Positions 1-9,599 of a stretch of DNA of 64,000 bases are shown in pieces. Position numbers and translations under genes: made by a program. The DNA is from a bacterium. Its GTDB lineage: Bacteria; Bacteroidota; Ignavibacteria; Ignavibacteriales; Ignavibacteriaceae. Where the stretch lies: the NCBI GenBank assembly GCA_016716565.1, contig JADJWC010000002.1:434001-498000 (forward strand). Reading direction: 5' to 3'. The notes below the pieces were generated by a model. It saw nothing but the letters and a program-made list of their open reading frames with translations, was not told where the DNA came from and did no database searches. How positions within the stretch are numbered: the stretch's first letter is position 1; every line of letters begins with the position of its first letter.

Positions 1-53
1 ATATGTTATGTTATCAACTATGTAATTCTAACACAAATTAAAATGGAGAAAAA

Positions 54-560
54 ATGAAAAGAATATCAATATCCTTATTTGCAATTGTAACATTGTTCAC
101 TACTTCAATTTTGGCACAATACGATACAAAAATGGTATCCAAAGCAGTAAAGAACGATATCGTTCAGACAGCAATCAGTGCCGGTAATTTTACAACTTTA
201 GCAACTGCATTGACAGAAGCTGGTCTCGTTGATGCATTAAAAGGCGATGGTCCCTTTACAGTATTTGCACCAACAGATGATGCTTTCAAGAAATTACCGG
301 AAGGTGCTCTTGAAGGATTATTAAAAGATAAAGATGCATTAAAGAATGTTCTGCTATACCACGTTGTTGCTGGAAATGTAAGTTCAAAAGATGTTGTGAA
401 TCTGGATAAAGCAACAACTCTTAACGGTTCAGATATTAAGATTAAGACAGTTGATGGCAAAGTAATGATTAACGATTCCCAGGTTACAGGTGCTGATGTG
501 CAGGCTTCTAACGGGATTATACACGTAATTGACACAGTTTTACTCCCCCCTACTAAATAG
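54..560 (+). CDS. Secreted fasciclin-domain protein
   Basis: A 168-residue protein with a Sec signal peptide (about residues 1-21, ending at ILAQ) followed by one FAS1 domain. The FAS1 hallmarks are visible: 'FTVFAPTDDAFKKLP' in the H1 region and 'YHVV' plus 'GIIHVIDTVLLP' at the C-terminal H2 region. FAS1 domains mediate adhesion or protein-protein contact outside the cell; the partner is unknown here. The start is supported by a GGAG-type ribosome site seven bases upstream. It stands alone, with its own strong terminator just downstream, and converges on the decarboxylase gene. Family assignment is firm; role is not. Confidence 0.93.
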   Translation: MKRISISLFAIVTLFTTSILAQYDTKMVSKAVKNDIVQTAISAGNFTTLATALTEAGLVDALKGDGPFTVFAPTDDAFKKLPEGALEGLLKDKDALKNVLLYHVVAGNVSSKDVVNLDKATTLNGSDIKIKTVDGKVMINDSQVTGADVQASNGIIHVIDTVLLPPTK

Positions 561-583
561 CCCCCTATGTGGATGATGAAGAG

Positions 584-615
584 ACCCCGGAGTGATGACC
601 CGGGGTTTTTTATTT
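584..615 (+). terminator. Rho-independent terminator of fasciclin gene
   Basis: A seven-base GC-rich stem (584-590 with 600-606) and nine-base loop are followed by six T residues. It lies 24 bases after the fasciclin stop codon. The restored end of the convergent decarboxylase gene (610) falls inside it. Confidence 0.85.
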
Positions 616-2039
616 TAATTCAGCAGTTACATTCTTTATTAAATTCCACGCATCCTCAATGTGTCTTCTCTCGTGCCTGATGCTTCCGATTGTCAATCTG
701 ATTACAAACTTGACATTAAGTTTTGTGTGAGATAAAAATATTTTTCCTGAAGAATTTATTTTTCCAATAACTTCTCATTCAATTCATTTAGTTCCTGATC
801 TGTTTTATTCCGTGCATTATATCTGAAACAAACTGTTGAAAAAGGAACAGGTGCCATTCGTTCAAAATCTTTTTCATCGTCAATCCATTTAGCAAATTCC
901 TGAGCTAGTATAATGTGAGCTTTTATTCTTGAAGCCAATCCTTCAACTCCGAAATATCTGATAATAAACCAAAGCTTGAGTGAACGAAATCTTCTTCCCA
1001 ATTGAATTCCGTAATCCATCAGGTTTTCTACTTCATCATCCTGTTTAGTCTTCAAATATTCTGGGATAAGACTGAATGCCTGCTTTAATATTCCAGGTTT
1101 GCGAGTAAAGTAAATACTCAGATCCATTGGTGTGAACATCCATTTATGGGGATTGATGACTATTGAATCTGCTCGCTCCCACCCTTTTGTAATCCATTTC
1201 ATTTCGGGAATCATTGCAGTAACTCCGGCATAGGCTGCATCGATGTGAAGCCAAAGATTATGTTTTTCACAAATTGCCGCTATCTCTTCAACCGGATCTA
1301 CACTTGTTGAAGATGTTGTCCCAACTGTTGCAACAACGCAGAAAGGTTTCCATCCATTTTTAATATCTACTGTAATTGCTTCATCAAGTTTTTGGGGAAT
1401 CATTTCGAACTTATCATTCACTGGAATTTTTCTTATTCCTTCCAAACCAATTCCCAATGTCAACGCACCTTTTTCAATTGATGAGTGCGCTTGTTCTGAA
1501 CAATACATCCTGAGTCTTGGAATATCATGTCTTCCAGCCATTCCTTTTTCTCTGAAACCGAGATTTAGCTGCTCACGTGCAGATGCAATCGCGTGCATCG
1601 AGCTTGTTGAAGCTGTGTCGTAAATAATTCCCCAATAATTTTCGGGCAATCCAACCATCTGTCTGAACCAGTTCATCATTGCTCTTTCGTGCTCGGTAAA
1701 AGCAGGAGATGTTTTCCAGAGCATGCCGTTTATGCCCAAAGCTGCTGTTAAAAACTCAGCTAAAATTCCCGGACCGCTTGATGTTGAGTTGAAGTAAGCC
1801 ATAAATCCGGGATGATTCCAGTGAGTAATTCCATCCATCAAAATTTTATCAACATCATTTAAAACTTTTTCAATCTCTTCACCACTCTGCGGCGGCGAAT
1901 TAGGAATTTGCTTTGAAATATCACCGGGATTTACCTGTGAAAGCGGCGGAAATTTTTCAATATCATTTAAGTAATCAGCAATCCAGTCAACTAACTGATG
2001 ACCAGATTTTCGAAATTCTTCTATAGGCATGTCTGACAT
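610..2039 (-). CDS. PLP-dependent group II decarboxylase (aromatic-L-amino-acid decarboxylase family), frameshifted near its 3' end
   Basis: Member of the AADC/glutamate decarboxylase-like fold I PLP enzymes, which remove CO2 from aromatic or related amino acids. The PLP lysine is in 'NPHKW' (about residue 299) and the ring-stacking/Asp region is 'HIDAAYAG'. As read, the frame stops at 756, but one base added to the A run at 759-763 continues it for about 48 residues to a stop at 610. That tail contains 'RLTIGSIRHER' and 'HIEDAWNLI', the conserved family C-terminus, giving about 476 residues, normal for AADC. The start at 2039 is preferred over the ATG at 2072 because AAGGAAG lies six bases upstream and the family's N-terminal 'EFRKSGHQLVDWI' follows at once. 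Substrate (Trp, Tyr, DOPA or other) cannot be told from sequence. Confidence 0.85.
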
Positions 2040-2070
2040 AGTGTGCTTCCTTGAATTTATAAATTCGTGC

Positions 2071-2099
2071 ATTCGTGGCTAACTATTATTGCCACGAAT
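2071..2099. repeat. 9-bp perfect inverted repeat in a divergent promoter region
   Basis: ATTCGTGGC and its complement are separated by 11 bases between the divergent decarboxylase and SCO1 genes. It shares the CCACGA core with the REP hairpins near 26.4 kb, so it may be a stray REP-like palindrome or an operator; I cannot separate the two. Confidence 0.45.
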
Positions 2100-2154
2100 C
2101 TGCCTAATAGCAGACAAGTTCACGAATAATTTCATTCGAAAAATAAGAAATGAA

Positions 2155-2184
2155 TTTGTCTTTATTCACTCTGCAATATTTAAT
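2155..2184 (+). promoter_or_regulatory. Candidate Bacteroidota-type promoter for SCO1/PCuAC operon
   Basis: TTTG at 2155-2158 and TATTTAAT at 2177-2184 are 18 bases apart, close to the -33 TTTG / -7 TAnnTTTG pattern of Bacteroidota sigma-A. The second box is imperfect. The start codon is at 2229. Confidence 0.3.
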
Positions 2185-2228
2185 AAGTTAATACAAACGA
2201 TAATATTAATTTTCCCTCAATCAATTAA

Positions 2229-2825
2229 ATGATGAATAAAATTCTTTTATTAACAATATCGGTAATCCTGCTCATTTTAATTTCTTGCACTGAGAAGTTG
2301 CCGCTTGATAAAGATTTGACTAAGAAAAACTATAACTTGATTAATCAGGATGGTGAAGAAGTAATATTTCCTAATGTCATCAAAGGCAACATAACAGTAA
2401 TTGGATTTATCTTCACGCACTGTCCCGATATTTGTCCGATGACAACACACAATATGTATTTAACAGAAAAGCAATTGAAAGAAGACGGAATTAACGATGT
2501 GAATTTTGTTGCGATCAGTTTTGATCCGGAAAGAGATTCACCAGAAGTGCTTAAAAAATTCGCCGAAGCACGTGAGCTTGATTTTAAGAGCTGGAAATTG
2601 CTAACTGGTGAAAAGAAAATAATTACAGAATTATTAAAAAGATTCGATGTAAAAGCTATCAAAACGGACGAGTTCACAGATGCAGAAGGTAATTATGAGT
2701 ACTCGATGATGCACACGGATAGAATATCTTTGATAGATGAGAATTCAAGATTAAAGAAAAACTACAAGGGCAGCACATTGAATATTGAAGAATTAGTCAA
2801 AGACATAAAAATATTAAAGGATTAA
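2229..2825 (+). CDS. SCO1/SenC-family copper chaperone lipoprotein
   Basis: A 198-residue lipoprotein (lipobox LISC, Cys20) with a thioredoxin-like SCO domain. The copper ligands of the family are all present: the CxxxC pair Cys65/Cys69 in 'THCPDICPMT' and the distant His162 in 'MMHTDR'. SCO proteins deliver copper to, or reduce the cysteines of, the CuA site of cytochrome c oxidase. It is followed two bases later by the PCuAC gene, a classic partner that passes Cu(I) to CuA, so the pair forms a copper-delivery operon. No oxidase subunit lies in the window. Confidence 0.93.
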   Translation: MMNKILLLTISVILLILISCTEKLPLDKDLTKKNYNLINQDGEEVIFPNVIKGNITVIGFIFTHCPDICPMTTHNMYLTEKQLKEDGINDVNFVAISFDPERDSPEVLKKFAEARELDFKSWKLLTGEKKIITELLKRFDVKAIKTDEFTDAEGNYEYSMMHTDRISLIDENSRLKKNYKGSTLNIEELVKDIKILKD

Positions 2826-2827
2826 TC

Positions 2828-3235
2828 ATGAACATCTTATTAGCAATTTTATTCGTTCTCTTTCTACCTGAAGACAAAATAAAAATTAATAACCCGTGGA
2901 TGAGACCCTCATCAGAAAAAATGGCAACGGCTCTTTATTTTGTAATCGAGAATAAATCTGAAACACCAGACACACTTTACCAGGTTGATTCTGATTTGGC
3001 AGAACGAGTTGAAATTCACGAGACATACTCTGAAGGTGAAATGATGGGCATGCGCAAAGTGGATATGATAATAATCGAAGGTAAAAGTTCTTTTGAACTA
3101 AAACCAGGTGCTCATCACATCATGCTGATGAAGTTGAAGAAAGATATTAAAGATGGTGATGAAGGAGAGTTTGTACTTCACTTCAAGCAGGCGGGTAAGA
3201 TTAAAATCACCGCTGTAGCAAAGAAACCGAAATAA
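2828..3235 (+). CDS. PCuAC-type periplasmic copper(I) chaperone (DUF461)
   Basis: A 135-residue exported protein with the complete PCuAC metal motif H-x10-M-x21-H-x-M, at His64, Met75, His97 and Met99. The N-terminus is a short hydrophobic signal (residues 2-13). PCuAC proteins carry Cu(I) in the periplasm and pass it to cytochrome oxidase, usually alongside SCO1, which is the gene immediately upstream. The two-base gap implies co-transcription. Confidence 0.92.
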   Translation: MNILLAILFVLFLPEDKIKINNPWMRPSSEKMATALYFVIENKSETPDTLYQVDSDLAERVEIHETYSEGEMMGMRKVDMIIIEGKSSFELKPGAHHIMLMKLKKDIKDGDEGEFVLHFKQAGKIKITAVAKKPK

Positions 3236-3303
3236 GTTTAATTGATAGGATTAACCAAAATCTAGCACAGATTACTCATCTGTGCTACGAAAATTGCGGA
3301 TCT

Positions 3304-4461
3304 TTACTTTTCAAAAAACTCTTCAGAATATCTCTTCCAGTTAATATCATCCAGTTTTTCCATCTCGCCTACAAAGATTGCACCTTCCGGTTCAAGTTCA
3401 GCTTCTTTACTTGTCATAGTTTTCTTTTTTATTGCCTGAAGTCTTTCAATTTCTTCCTGGTAAAACGAAACTGCTGCTTTCCCGATTTTCATTGCCGGAA
3501 GTTCTGAATCAAGCTCATCAGCATCAATTTCACAGATGAAATTTTTATCGTATGGTGAGAACTCGAGTGAATCCAGCTCATTGTTAATAAATTTATTTAT
3601 TTCTTTAACTTTACCGCTGACAGGCGACTTAAATGAAATCCTCCTCTGTCCCTGTGTTATTGTAAACAAAGACTGACCTTTTTTTACAGGCATACCAAGA
3701 TTCGGTAGACCAATAGAATCTACTTTTCCGATAATCTTTTTCGCAAAATCATCAATTCCAACTTTAACTGTTCCTTCTTCACCAACATTAGCCCAGCAAT
3801 GTCCTTCAGAAATAAATACACCTCCCGGTATCTGGAACTCAGGAGCCTTGAAACCAGCAACTTCTTTAAGATGTGTAATGTGTACTTTCGGTTTCAGCAT
3901 TTTGCTGATTCTGTCTTCCCGCTTGATAAGTAATTTTTTAACAAACTCTAAAAGCTCATCTTCAGTAAATGGCTTCTGAACATAATCCATCGCACCGAAT
4001 TTCATACACTCAACGGCCGTTTCAACAGTAGCGAAACCGGTGATGATTACAACATCAATATCAGGACGAAGATGCTTTACAGATTTTGTTACTTCTAGCC
4101 CATCCATTTCAGGCATCTTTAGATCTGTAAATACAAAGTCGTATGAGTGGGTCTGGATTAATCCCAGAGCTTCTTTTCCGTTTTCAACTGTGTCAACGCA
4201 GTATCCGTCAAGCACAAGAATTCTTCTGAAGCTGTCGAGAATAACTGATTCATCATCAACACACAGGATTCTTGCTTTGGGATTTTCTACTTCAGCACGC
4301 TTGAGAGTTTTTGCTTCCCTGCTGTAATCAAGATTGAGACTTACTTTAAGTGCCTCTTCTCTTTCCTGATGTACTTTCTTTTCTTTTACTCTCTTTGCAA
4401 TATATCTGATTGTGATATCAGCAATGATGAAAACGATTACGGCTAAAACAAATAGTGCCAT
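3304..4461 (-). CDS. Membrane-anchored response regulator with GcvH-like domain
   Basis: A 385-residue protein with an N-terminal membrane segment (about 2-20), a short linker, a receiver domain (about 64-180) and a glycine-cleavage H-protein-like domain (about 215-305), plus a charged tail. The receiver has its acidic pair at 69-70, phospho-acceptor Asp113 and Lys163 ('VQKPF'). The H-like part matches GcvH through 'TVKVGIDDFAKKIIG' and 'SPVSGKVKEIN', but the position of the lipoyl lysine, seven residues before that SP, is Gln272. It therefore cannot carry lipoate in the normal way. It is the last gene of the kinase/regulator group behind the Hmc-like complex. A membrane-bound regulator without a DNA-binding domain suggests protein-protein output, possibly on the redox complex; that is inference. 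Confidence 0.85.
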   Translation of the reverse strand: MALFVLAVIVFIIADITIRYIAKRVKEKKVHQEREEALKVSLNLDYSREAKTLKRAEVENPKARILCVDDESVILDSFRRILVLDGYCVDTVENGKEALGLIQTHSYDFVFTDLKMPEMDGLEVTKSVKHLRPDIDVVIITGFATVETAVECMKFGAMDYVQKPFTEDELLEFVKKLLIKREDRISKMLKPKVHITHLKEVAGFKAPEFQIPGGVFISEGHCWANVGEEGTVKVGIDDFAKKIIGKVDSIGLPNLGMPVKKGQSLFTITQGQRRISFKSPVSGKVKEINKFINNELDSLEFSPYDKNFICEIDADELDSELPAMKIGKAAVSFYQEEIERLQAIKKKTMTSKEAELEPEGAIFVGEMEKLDDINWKRYSEEFFEK

Positions 4462-4519
4462 TGTAACTCCCTGTTATAATTTCGTAAAATATTTTTTTCT
4501 ACTGTTCAAATATAGTTCA

Positions 4520-5326
4520 CTACATCCTGTCTGATGCAAATGGAACCAGGTAATTTAAATCATACTCAATATTCGATGGAATAATTTTATAAATCCAGCC
4601 TTCGAAATAAGGATCTTTTTCGAGCAGGTTTATATCATTAATTATTTTTTCATTTCTTTCGATAATTCTTCCGCTTATTGGTGAAAGCAAACGATGAGCA
4701 AGTTCATCATCAGTCAGCAGATTTGCACAACTATCCCCCTGAATAATTTCATCGTCATTTTCCATTAATTCAATCTTTACCAGTTTTTCAATTGTTTCGA
4801 GGAACAAATCGGTGGCTCCAATTACAGAAATGCCTTCTGTTTCAAGATTCATCCAGCTAAGATTGCCCAATCGTTTATACTTTGGTGGACCTGGTACATA
4901 CGATAGAGACGATTTATCATTACGAAATTTTGCCTCCTCGATGCCTTTTTGAATACGATGATATTTTATTCCTCTGTTAATCGAACTATTTAATTCCTCA
5001 AACGTAAACGGCTTCGGGACAAAGTCAATTGCGCCTTTGTAAAGCGATTTTACTGCATTCTCGACTGTTGAAAATCCTGTAATCATTATTACTGGAGTCG
5101 GAATTTTTCTTTTCTGTATTTCGTCCAGAAAAGTGAATCCATCCATGTGAGGCATCATTATATCGCACAGGATTAACGAATAGTCCTTATTCGATAATTG
5201 TTTCAATGCTGCAGAAGCATCATTATTGGAATCAACCTGAAATCCTTCCGCCGAAGCAATTCTTGATACGGCATTGAGAATCACCTGCTCATCATCTATG
5301 ATCAATATTTTTTCGTTCTTAAACAT
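4520..5326 (-). CDS. Response regulator with C-terminal GcvH-like domain
   Basis: A 268-residue soluble protein: receiver domain (about 5-120; Asp11/Asp12, phospho-acceptor Asp55, Lys105 in 'VPKPF') followed by a GcvH-like region (about 150-250). 'LLSPISGRIIERNEKI' and 'EKDPYFEGWIYKI' strongly resemble the distal half of H-protein. The lipoyl-lysine position holds Glu208, so the domain looks unable to be lipoylated. It begins seven bases after the sensor kinase stop and is the second of two paralogous REC-GcvH proteins here. No DNA-binding domain is present. The cognate kinase is almost surely the gene just upstream. Confidence 0.85.
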   Translation of the reverse strand: MFKNEKILIIDDEQVILNAVSRIASAEGFQVDSNNDASAALKQLSNKDYSLILCDIMMPHMDGFTFLDEIQKRKIPTPVIMITGFSTVENAVKSLYKGAIDFVPKPFTFEELNSSINRGIKYHRIQKGIEEAKFRNDKSSLSYVPGPPKYKRLGNLSWMNLETEGISVIGATDLFLETIEKLVKIELMENDDEIIQGDSCANLLTDDELAHRLLSPISGRIIERNEKIINDINLLEKDPYFEGWIYKIIPSNIEYDLNYLVPFASDRM

Positions 5327-5333
5327 TCGTCCA

Positions 5334-7219
5334 TTAGTTTGTGTAATTCAAAGGCAGAAGTATTGTAAAAGTTGTTCCTTTGCCAACTTCACTTTCCACG
5401 TTTATTGTCCCATCGTGATTATCAATTATTCCCCAGATAACTGCCAATCCAAGTCCCGTTCCTTTCTGACCCTTTGTGCTGTAAAATGGTTCGAAAATTC
5501 TTGGTAAATCTTCCTTCGAAATACCCGAACCATTATCAGCAATTTTTATTTCAATATAATCTCTTACACCTGCTTCATCCACAAAAGCCCAACGTTGCCA
5601 ATCGCATTTTGGATTTATACAGCCTTCAAACATTCCCTGTGGAGGGATTTCAAATGAGTAAATAGTACTATTACATTTTGGACAGGTTGATTCTTTGTCA
5701 ATAACTGAAATGTTACACTTTGGACAGGATATCTGCACTTGCTCAGAATTTTTTATCGCGATTCCATATTTATCTCTATTCTTTCCGTAGATCGGATCGA
5801 GGTTGACGAATCCTTCTTTTCCATTCTGAACGATCTTTAATTTCACACTCGGTTTGCCATCAATTTTTACTTCTTCATTCATCAGCGAATGTCTCTTTGA
5901 ACAAACAGCATTTTTAATCTGAAGTGTGCCGTACGGCGAAAGGCTGATCATTCTGGAAGAAACTGATATCCTTCCATCTCTTTCCTGCATAGCATCTGAA
6001 GCATTCACTAATAAATTAATAAACACCTGCTGCATCTGGTTGGAATCAATTTAAAGAGAGGAATGTTCTCCTCAAGATTTTTTTCAAGTTTTATATGCTT
6101 CATCGAAAGCTGGTTATCAACTACACCAATTGCATTGTTTATTATTTCATTAATGTTTGCGTTACTCTTTTTCGGCACTGACTGACGTGCAAAGTCCAAT
6201 AAACTTTTTACGATTTCCCTGCTTCGCTTGGTTTCTCTTACAATCACTTTTAAATCTTCCTGAAGTTCAGGATCATTTACTCTTTTTAAAAGGAAACTGC
6301 TGTAAGTAAGTACTGCTGTTAACGGGTTATTGATTTCGTGAGCAACACCAGCGGCCAGCCTTCCCATTGATGCCATTTTATCTGATTGAAAAAGTTGCAA
6401 TCGTGCATCAGCAAGTTTTTGCGTCATATTGTTGAAAGATTTTGCAAGCAAACCAAGTTCATCTGAACCCAAATCTTTAATAGAATAATTTAAATTTCCC
6501 GTACCTACCTGCTCAGTTGCATTGACGAGCTCATTAACCGGTTTTTCAATCCACTTTCGCACAAATATTCCAATGATCAAGCTCAACAGTGCTATCGCAA
6601 TCAAAGCGAAAATAATTGAGCGAAACTCACTGCTTGCAATTTGTGCATCAACTTCCTTCAAACTCAATTTAACATCGAGAACGCCGAGGACTTTCTGTTC
6701 AGCAGGATGAACATGACAATCTGCTTCCCAGCAGGATGGTTCATTGTAAATTGGATTAATTGTGCCAAGTATTCTTGATGAATCCTGAGGTGAATCATAA
6801 ATTCTCATCCGGTCTTCCATCGGCAAACGTTCCAACGGTTTATTTGCGGTATGACATCCATAACAGGCTTCAGCATTTTTATCTACCATCTCTCCAATGA
6901 ATTCTTTCTGCGAAGAAAAAATTATAGAACCTTCTTTATTAAAAATTCTGATTTCCTGAATGCCCGGTTCCTCTGAAATCGTATTAATTATCATGTGCGT
7001 TTCATCGGTTCTGTTTTCGAGCATGCTAAGGTGAGTACTGTTACGGATTGTTTCACTCAATTTATTCGCATAGCCTTCCGCTTGTGCGATGAGTTCGTTT
7101 CGCTGCGCCTGTATGCTGAAAAATGAATAGACGCTTATGATGGCAACTGTGACGATTCCAACGGTCAGGATCAGCTTAAGACTTATTTTCGTGAATGCTT
7201 GTTTAAACTTCATCATCAC
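5334..7219 (-). CDS. Heme-motif sensor histidine kinase with cysteine-rich insert, frameshifted
   Basis: About 628 residues when one base is added to the A run at 6050-6052, which joins 'IPLFK' to 'IDSNQMQQVFINLL', the normal N-box lead-in. Domains: membrane segments at about 12-35 and 201-220; between them a periplasmic sensor with CYGCH (Cys119-His123) and a C-x4-CH (Cys163-His169), the first a standard c-heme site; then HAMP, HisKA (His294 in 'GVAHEINNPL') and HATPase. Between the N box and the G1 box ('IADNGSG') sits an insert of roughly 130 residues with 'CPKC', 'CPKC' and a C-x4-C pair, probably zinc ribbons. 'GTGLGLAVIWGI' completes the ATPase. It follows the 13-heme cytochrome by 14 bases and precedes two receivers, so it likely senses redox state or a ligand at heme. 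The break may be an assembly error. Confidence 0.87.
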
Positions 7220-7233
7220 TTAATCTGCTAAAA

Positions 7234-8364
7234 TTATTTCACCTGTTTACCAGGCTTGTTCTGTGGATAGCTCATATCATCATGACAACCTTCGCAGGAA
7301 GGATTCTTTGAGTAATCATTATTTTCATGACAATCAGTACAATCAAATTCAATGTGCATTTCATCAAGAATTAATCCGGTTACTTTATGATTGAAATTAG
7401 AAGAATCCCAAGCCTGATGACAGCTACTACAGGAACTACTCAAACCTGTAAAGACTGTTTTGCGTTGATGACAGCTCGAGCAGTTTAATTTTGAATGATA
7501 ACTTTTTAACTCAAATCCGGTTCTCGCAAGATGATTGAAAGGAGCCATCTCTTTTGTTGAGTGACAGCTTTCACAATCTTTTTTGGATTTTGTATCGTGA
7601 CAGCTTGAACAATTTTTATGAGCTTCTTCAATTGATATTTTTTTTACTTTTTTATCGGGTTCATCAGAATGACATTTAGCACAACTTTCTTCCTGATGAC
7701 AGCTTTTACAATCCAACCCATAAATATCCGTGTGTTCGTTATGATAGAATGTTACTAGCTTTCCTTTTTCGTGAGAAGTATTGTAAACAAGTTTAGTCGG
7801 AGCTTTTATTTCCGGATGAACCCGGGTCAACTGATAATCTTTTCCTGTATATGCAGATTTGCCGCTGGAGTTTAATTCATGGCAGCTTTCACACGCAACA
7901 TCATTACTCCATTCATTGTGACAATCCATACATTGCCTGTGGTACGCACCTTTCAAATCCGGTTTGGAGATATCTGTTCTTTGCCTTGCGGGTTCATGAC
8001 AATCATCACAGCCGATCACATCTCCGGGAGGATTATAATGATGACACATTTCGCAACCGCCGGACATTTCCGACATTTCTGCATGAATCCTGTGCGAAAA
8101 GATAACAGGTTCATATAAATCCTGCACACTCTTCAACTTATCCATCTTAATGACTGCAGGAGATTTTGAAGGTGACATATAAACCGTCATCATTTTTTCG
8201 CGGGGACAATCAATCAAACAGGGATTCGATTTGGTCGGAGTCTCACAAGCATGACAAAGACTGCAATTAAACTTTAATTGTGAATGATCCTGTGCAACCG
8301 CTGGAACGCTCAATAAAAGAACTGAAATAAAACTGACTGATATTTTTATAAAAGTTTTCATCAT
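7234..8364 (-). CDS. Thirteen-heme periplasmic c-type cytochrome
   Basis: A 376-residue secreted protein (signal peptide to about AQD at residue 26) with 13 CxxCH motifs and many extra histidines that could be second axial ligands, as in class III/Hmc-type cytochromes. It overlaps the NrfD-like gene by four bases, in the order FeS protein, membrane protein, cytochrome. That matches Hmc-like transmembrane complexes of sulfate reducers, in which HmcA is the multiheme subunit (16 hemes in Desulfovibrio). The likely role is electron transfer between a quinone-linked membrane module and periplasmic partners. Direction of flow and partner are unknown. Confidence 0.88.
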   Translation of the reverse strand: MMKTFIKISVSFISVLLLSVPAVAQDHSQLKFNCSLCHACETPTKSNPCLIDCPREKMMTVYMSPSKSPAVIKMDKLKSVQDLYEPVIFSHRIHAEMSEMSGGCEMCHHYNPPGDVIGCDDCHEPARQRTDISKPDLKGAYHRQCMDCHNEWSNDVACESCHELNSSGKSAYTGKDYQLTRVHPEIKAPTKLVYNTSHEKGKLVTFYHNEHTDIYGLDCKSCHQEESCAKCHSDEPDKKVKKISIEEAHKNCSSCHDTKSKKDCESCHSTKEMAPFNHLARTGFELKSYHSKLNCSSCHQRKTVFTGLSSSCSSCHQAWDSSNFNHKVTGLILDEMHIEFDCTDCHENNDYSKNPSCEGCHDDMSYPQNKPGKQVK

Positions 8365-9599
8365 GCACCTTTAATTGCATATTTAGTTTTTCTCAAAGCA
8401 CTTTTTACAGGTAAGCTGATAATCGGGAAAATCATAACGAATGCACGATAGACTAATATCTCGAGAGCAACGAAACCGATCGTTACAGAAATTTCTCCTA
8501 TTGATGGAAAGTATGAAGTTTCTGTATAAGGTGGATTATAAGCGATGATATAATTATTGAACCGGTTAAAGACGACTCCAAATATCACGAGCATAGAAGC
8601 AATATATAATCCCGTTGTAGACTGCCTCACAGAAGCAGACAAAAACATTCTCAATGGTATAATCACTCCTAAAACAATTTCAATTGTGAACATTATACTG
8701 GGCAGAGTAAGTTCAGTAAGATAAACGAATGATTCTCTTATGAACATATCTCCTATTTTTGCTGCCAAATAGATTCCAAGAATAGGCCCAACAAATCTTG
8801 AGAGACTTGTCAGCACATCTTTTTCAGGTTTTAGTCCAAATGATTTTGAAGAAGTGAGTGATTCCATAATTACCATCGGAAATCCAACAGAAAAAGCTGA
8901 GAGTAAAAACAAAAGTGGTAATACCGGAGTCTGCCACAACGGATGCATCTTCTCACCAGCTATAATCATTAACGTACCGAGTGAAGATTGATGCAGGCAG
9001 GAAAGAACCACTCCAGCTATTATGAAAACGAACATAAATTTGTTTAATGTCCGATCCAAAAATCTCAATATGCTGTCAACAATTTTATTTAACCCTGATA
9101 AAATTCCGGGAAGATTTACCCTTCCGATAAATCTCTCGGTAACTATTGGCAGAAACTCTATGTAAAGAACACTTAAGTACACCATTACACAAATGCCAAC
9201 TTCAAACAGTGCGGAGTTGCCATTCCACATAACCAGTGGATGCCATACATAGTACCATCTTCCTATATCTGTAACAACACTTAATGCTACGAATGTGTAA
9301 CCCAGCATTGCTGTTAAAAGCGCAGGCCTGATTAGCACTTCGTACTTATCACGATGCCAGATATGACCTAATGCTGCAGTTGTAAAACCTCCGGCTGCCA
9401 ATGCAACACCAGTAGCTACATCAAGGCCAATCCAGATCCCCCATGGAAAATATTGATTTAAGTTTGTAACAAACCCAAGTCCAAATATGAACCTCAAAGC
9501 AAGAAATACTAACCCAATTAGCGCAATGACCGAAATAAAAATAACCGACGGAGTAAAATATTTATGTTTGATTGGAGTCGGCTGAAATTCGTGTTCCAT
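8361..9599 (-). CDS. NrfD/HmcC-like integral membrane subunit
   Basis: A 412-residue polytopic protein with about ten hydrophobic segments, belonging to the NrfD/PsrC/HmcC family of quinone-interacting membrane subunits without hemes. Family-like stretches include 'NQYFPWGIWIGLDVATGVALAAGGF' near residues 38-62 (shown here in part: 'PWGIWIGLDVATGVALAAG'). It shares its start with the end of the Tat-exported ferredoxin gene and overlaps the cytochrome start, so the three subunits are translationally coupled. It should anchor the complex and react with menaquinone. Confidence 0.88.
   Translation of the reverse strand: MEHEFQPTPIKHKYFTPSVIFISVIALIGLVFLALRFIFGLGFVTNLNQYFPWGIWIGLDVATGVALAAGGFTTAALGHIWHRDKYEVLIRPALLTAMLGYTFVALSVVTDIGRWYYVWHPLVMWNGNSALFEVGICVMVYLSVLYIEFLPIVTERFIGRVNLPGILSGLNKIVDSILRFLDRTLNKFMFVFIIAGVVLSCLHQSSLGTLMIIAGEKMHPLWQTPVLPLLFLLSAFSVGFPMVIMESLTSSKSFGLKPEKDVLTSLSRFVGPILGIYLAAKIGDMFIRESFVYLTELTLPSIMFTIEIVLGVIIPLRMFLSASVRQSTTGLYIASMLVIFGVVFNRFNNYIIAYNPPYTETSYFPSIGEISVTIGFVALEILVYRAFVMIFPIISLPVKSALRKTKYAIKGA

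Noticed and set aside
756..770. Programmed -1 frameshifting in the decarboxylase
   Set aside because: The site (GGAAAAATAA) is not a canonical slippery heptamer and four unrelated genes show the same kind of lost base, so an assembly error or indel is simpler.
2073..2228. Second gene between the decarboxylase and SCO1
   Set aside because: Only palindromes and promoter-like boxes; no usable frame.
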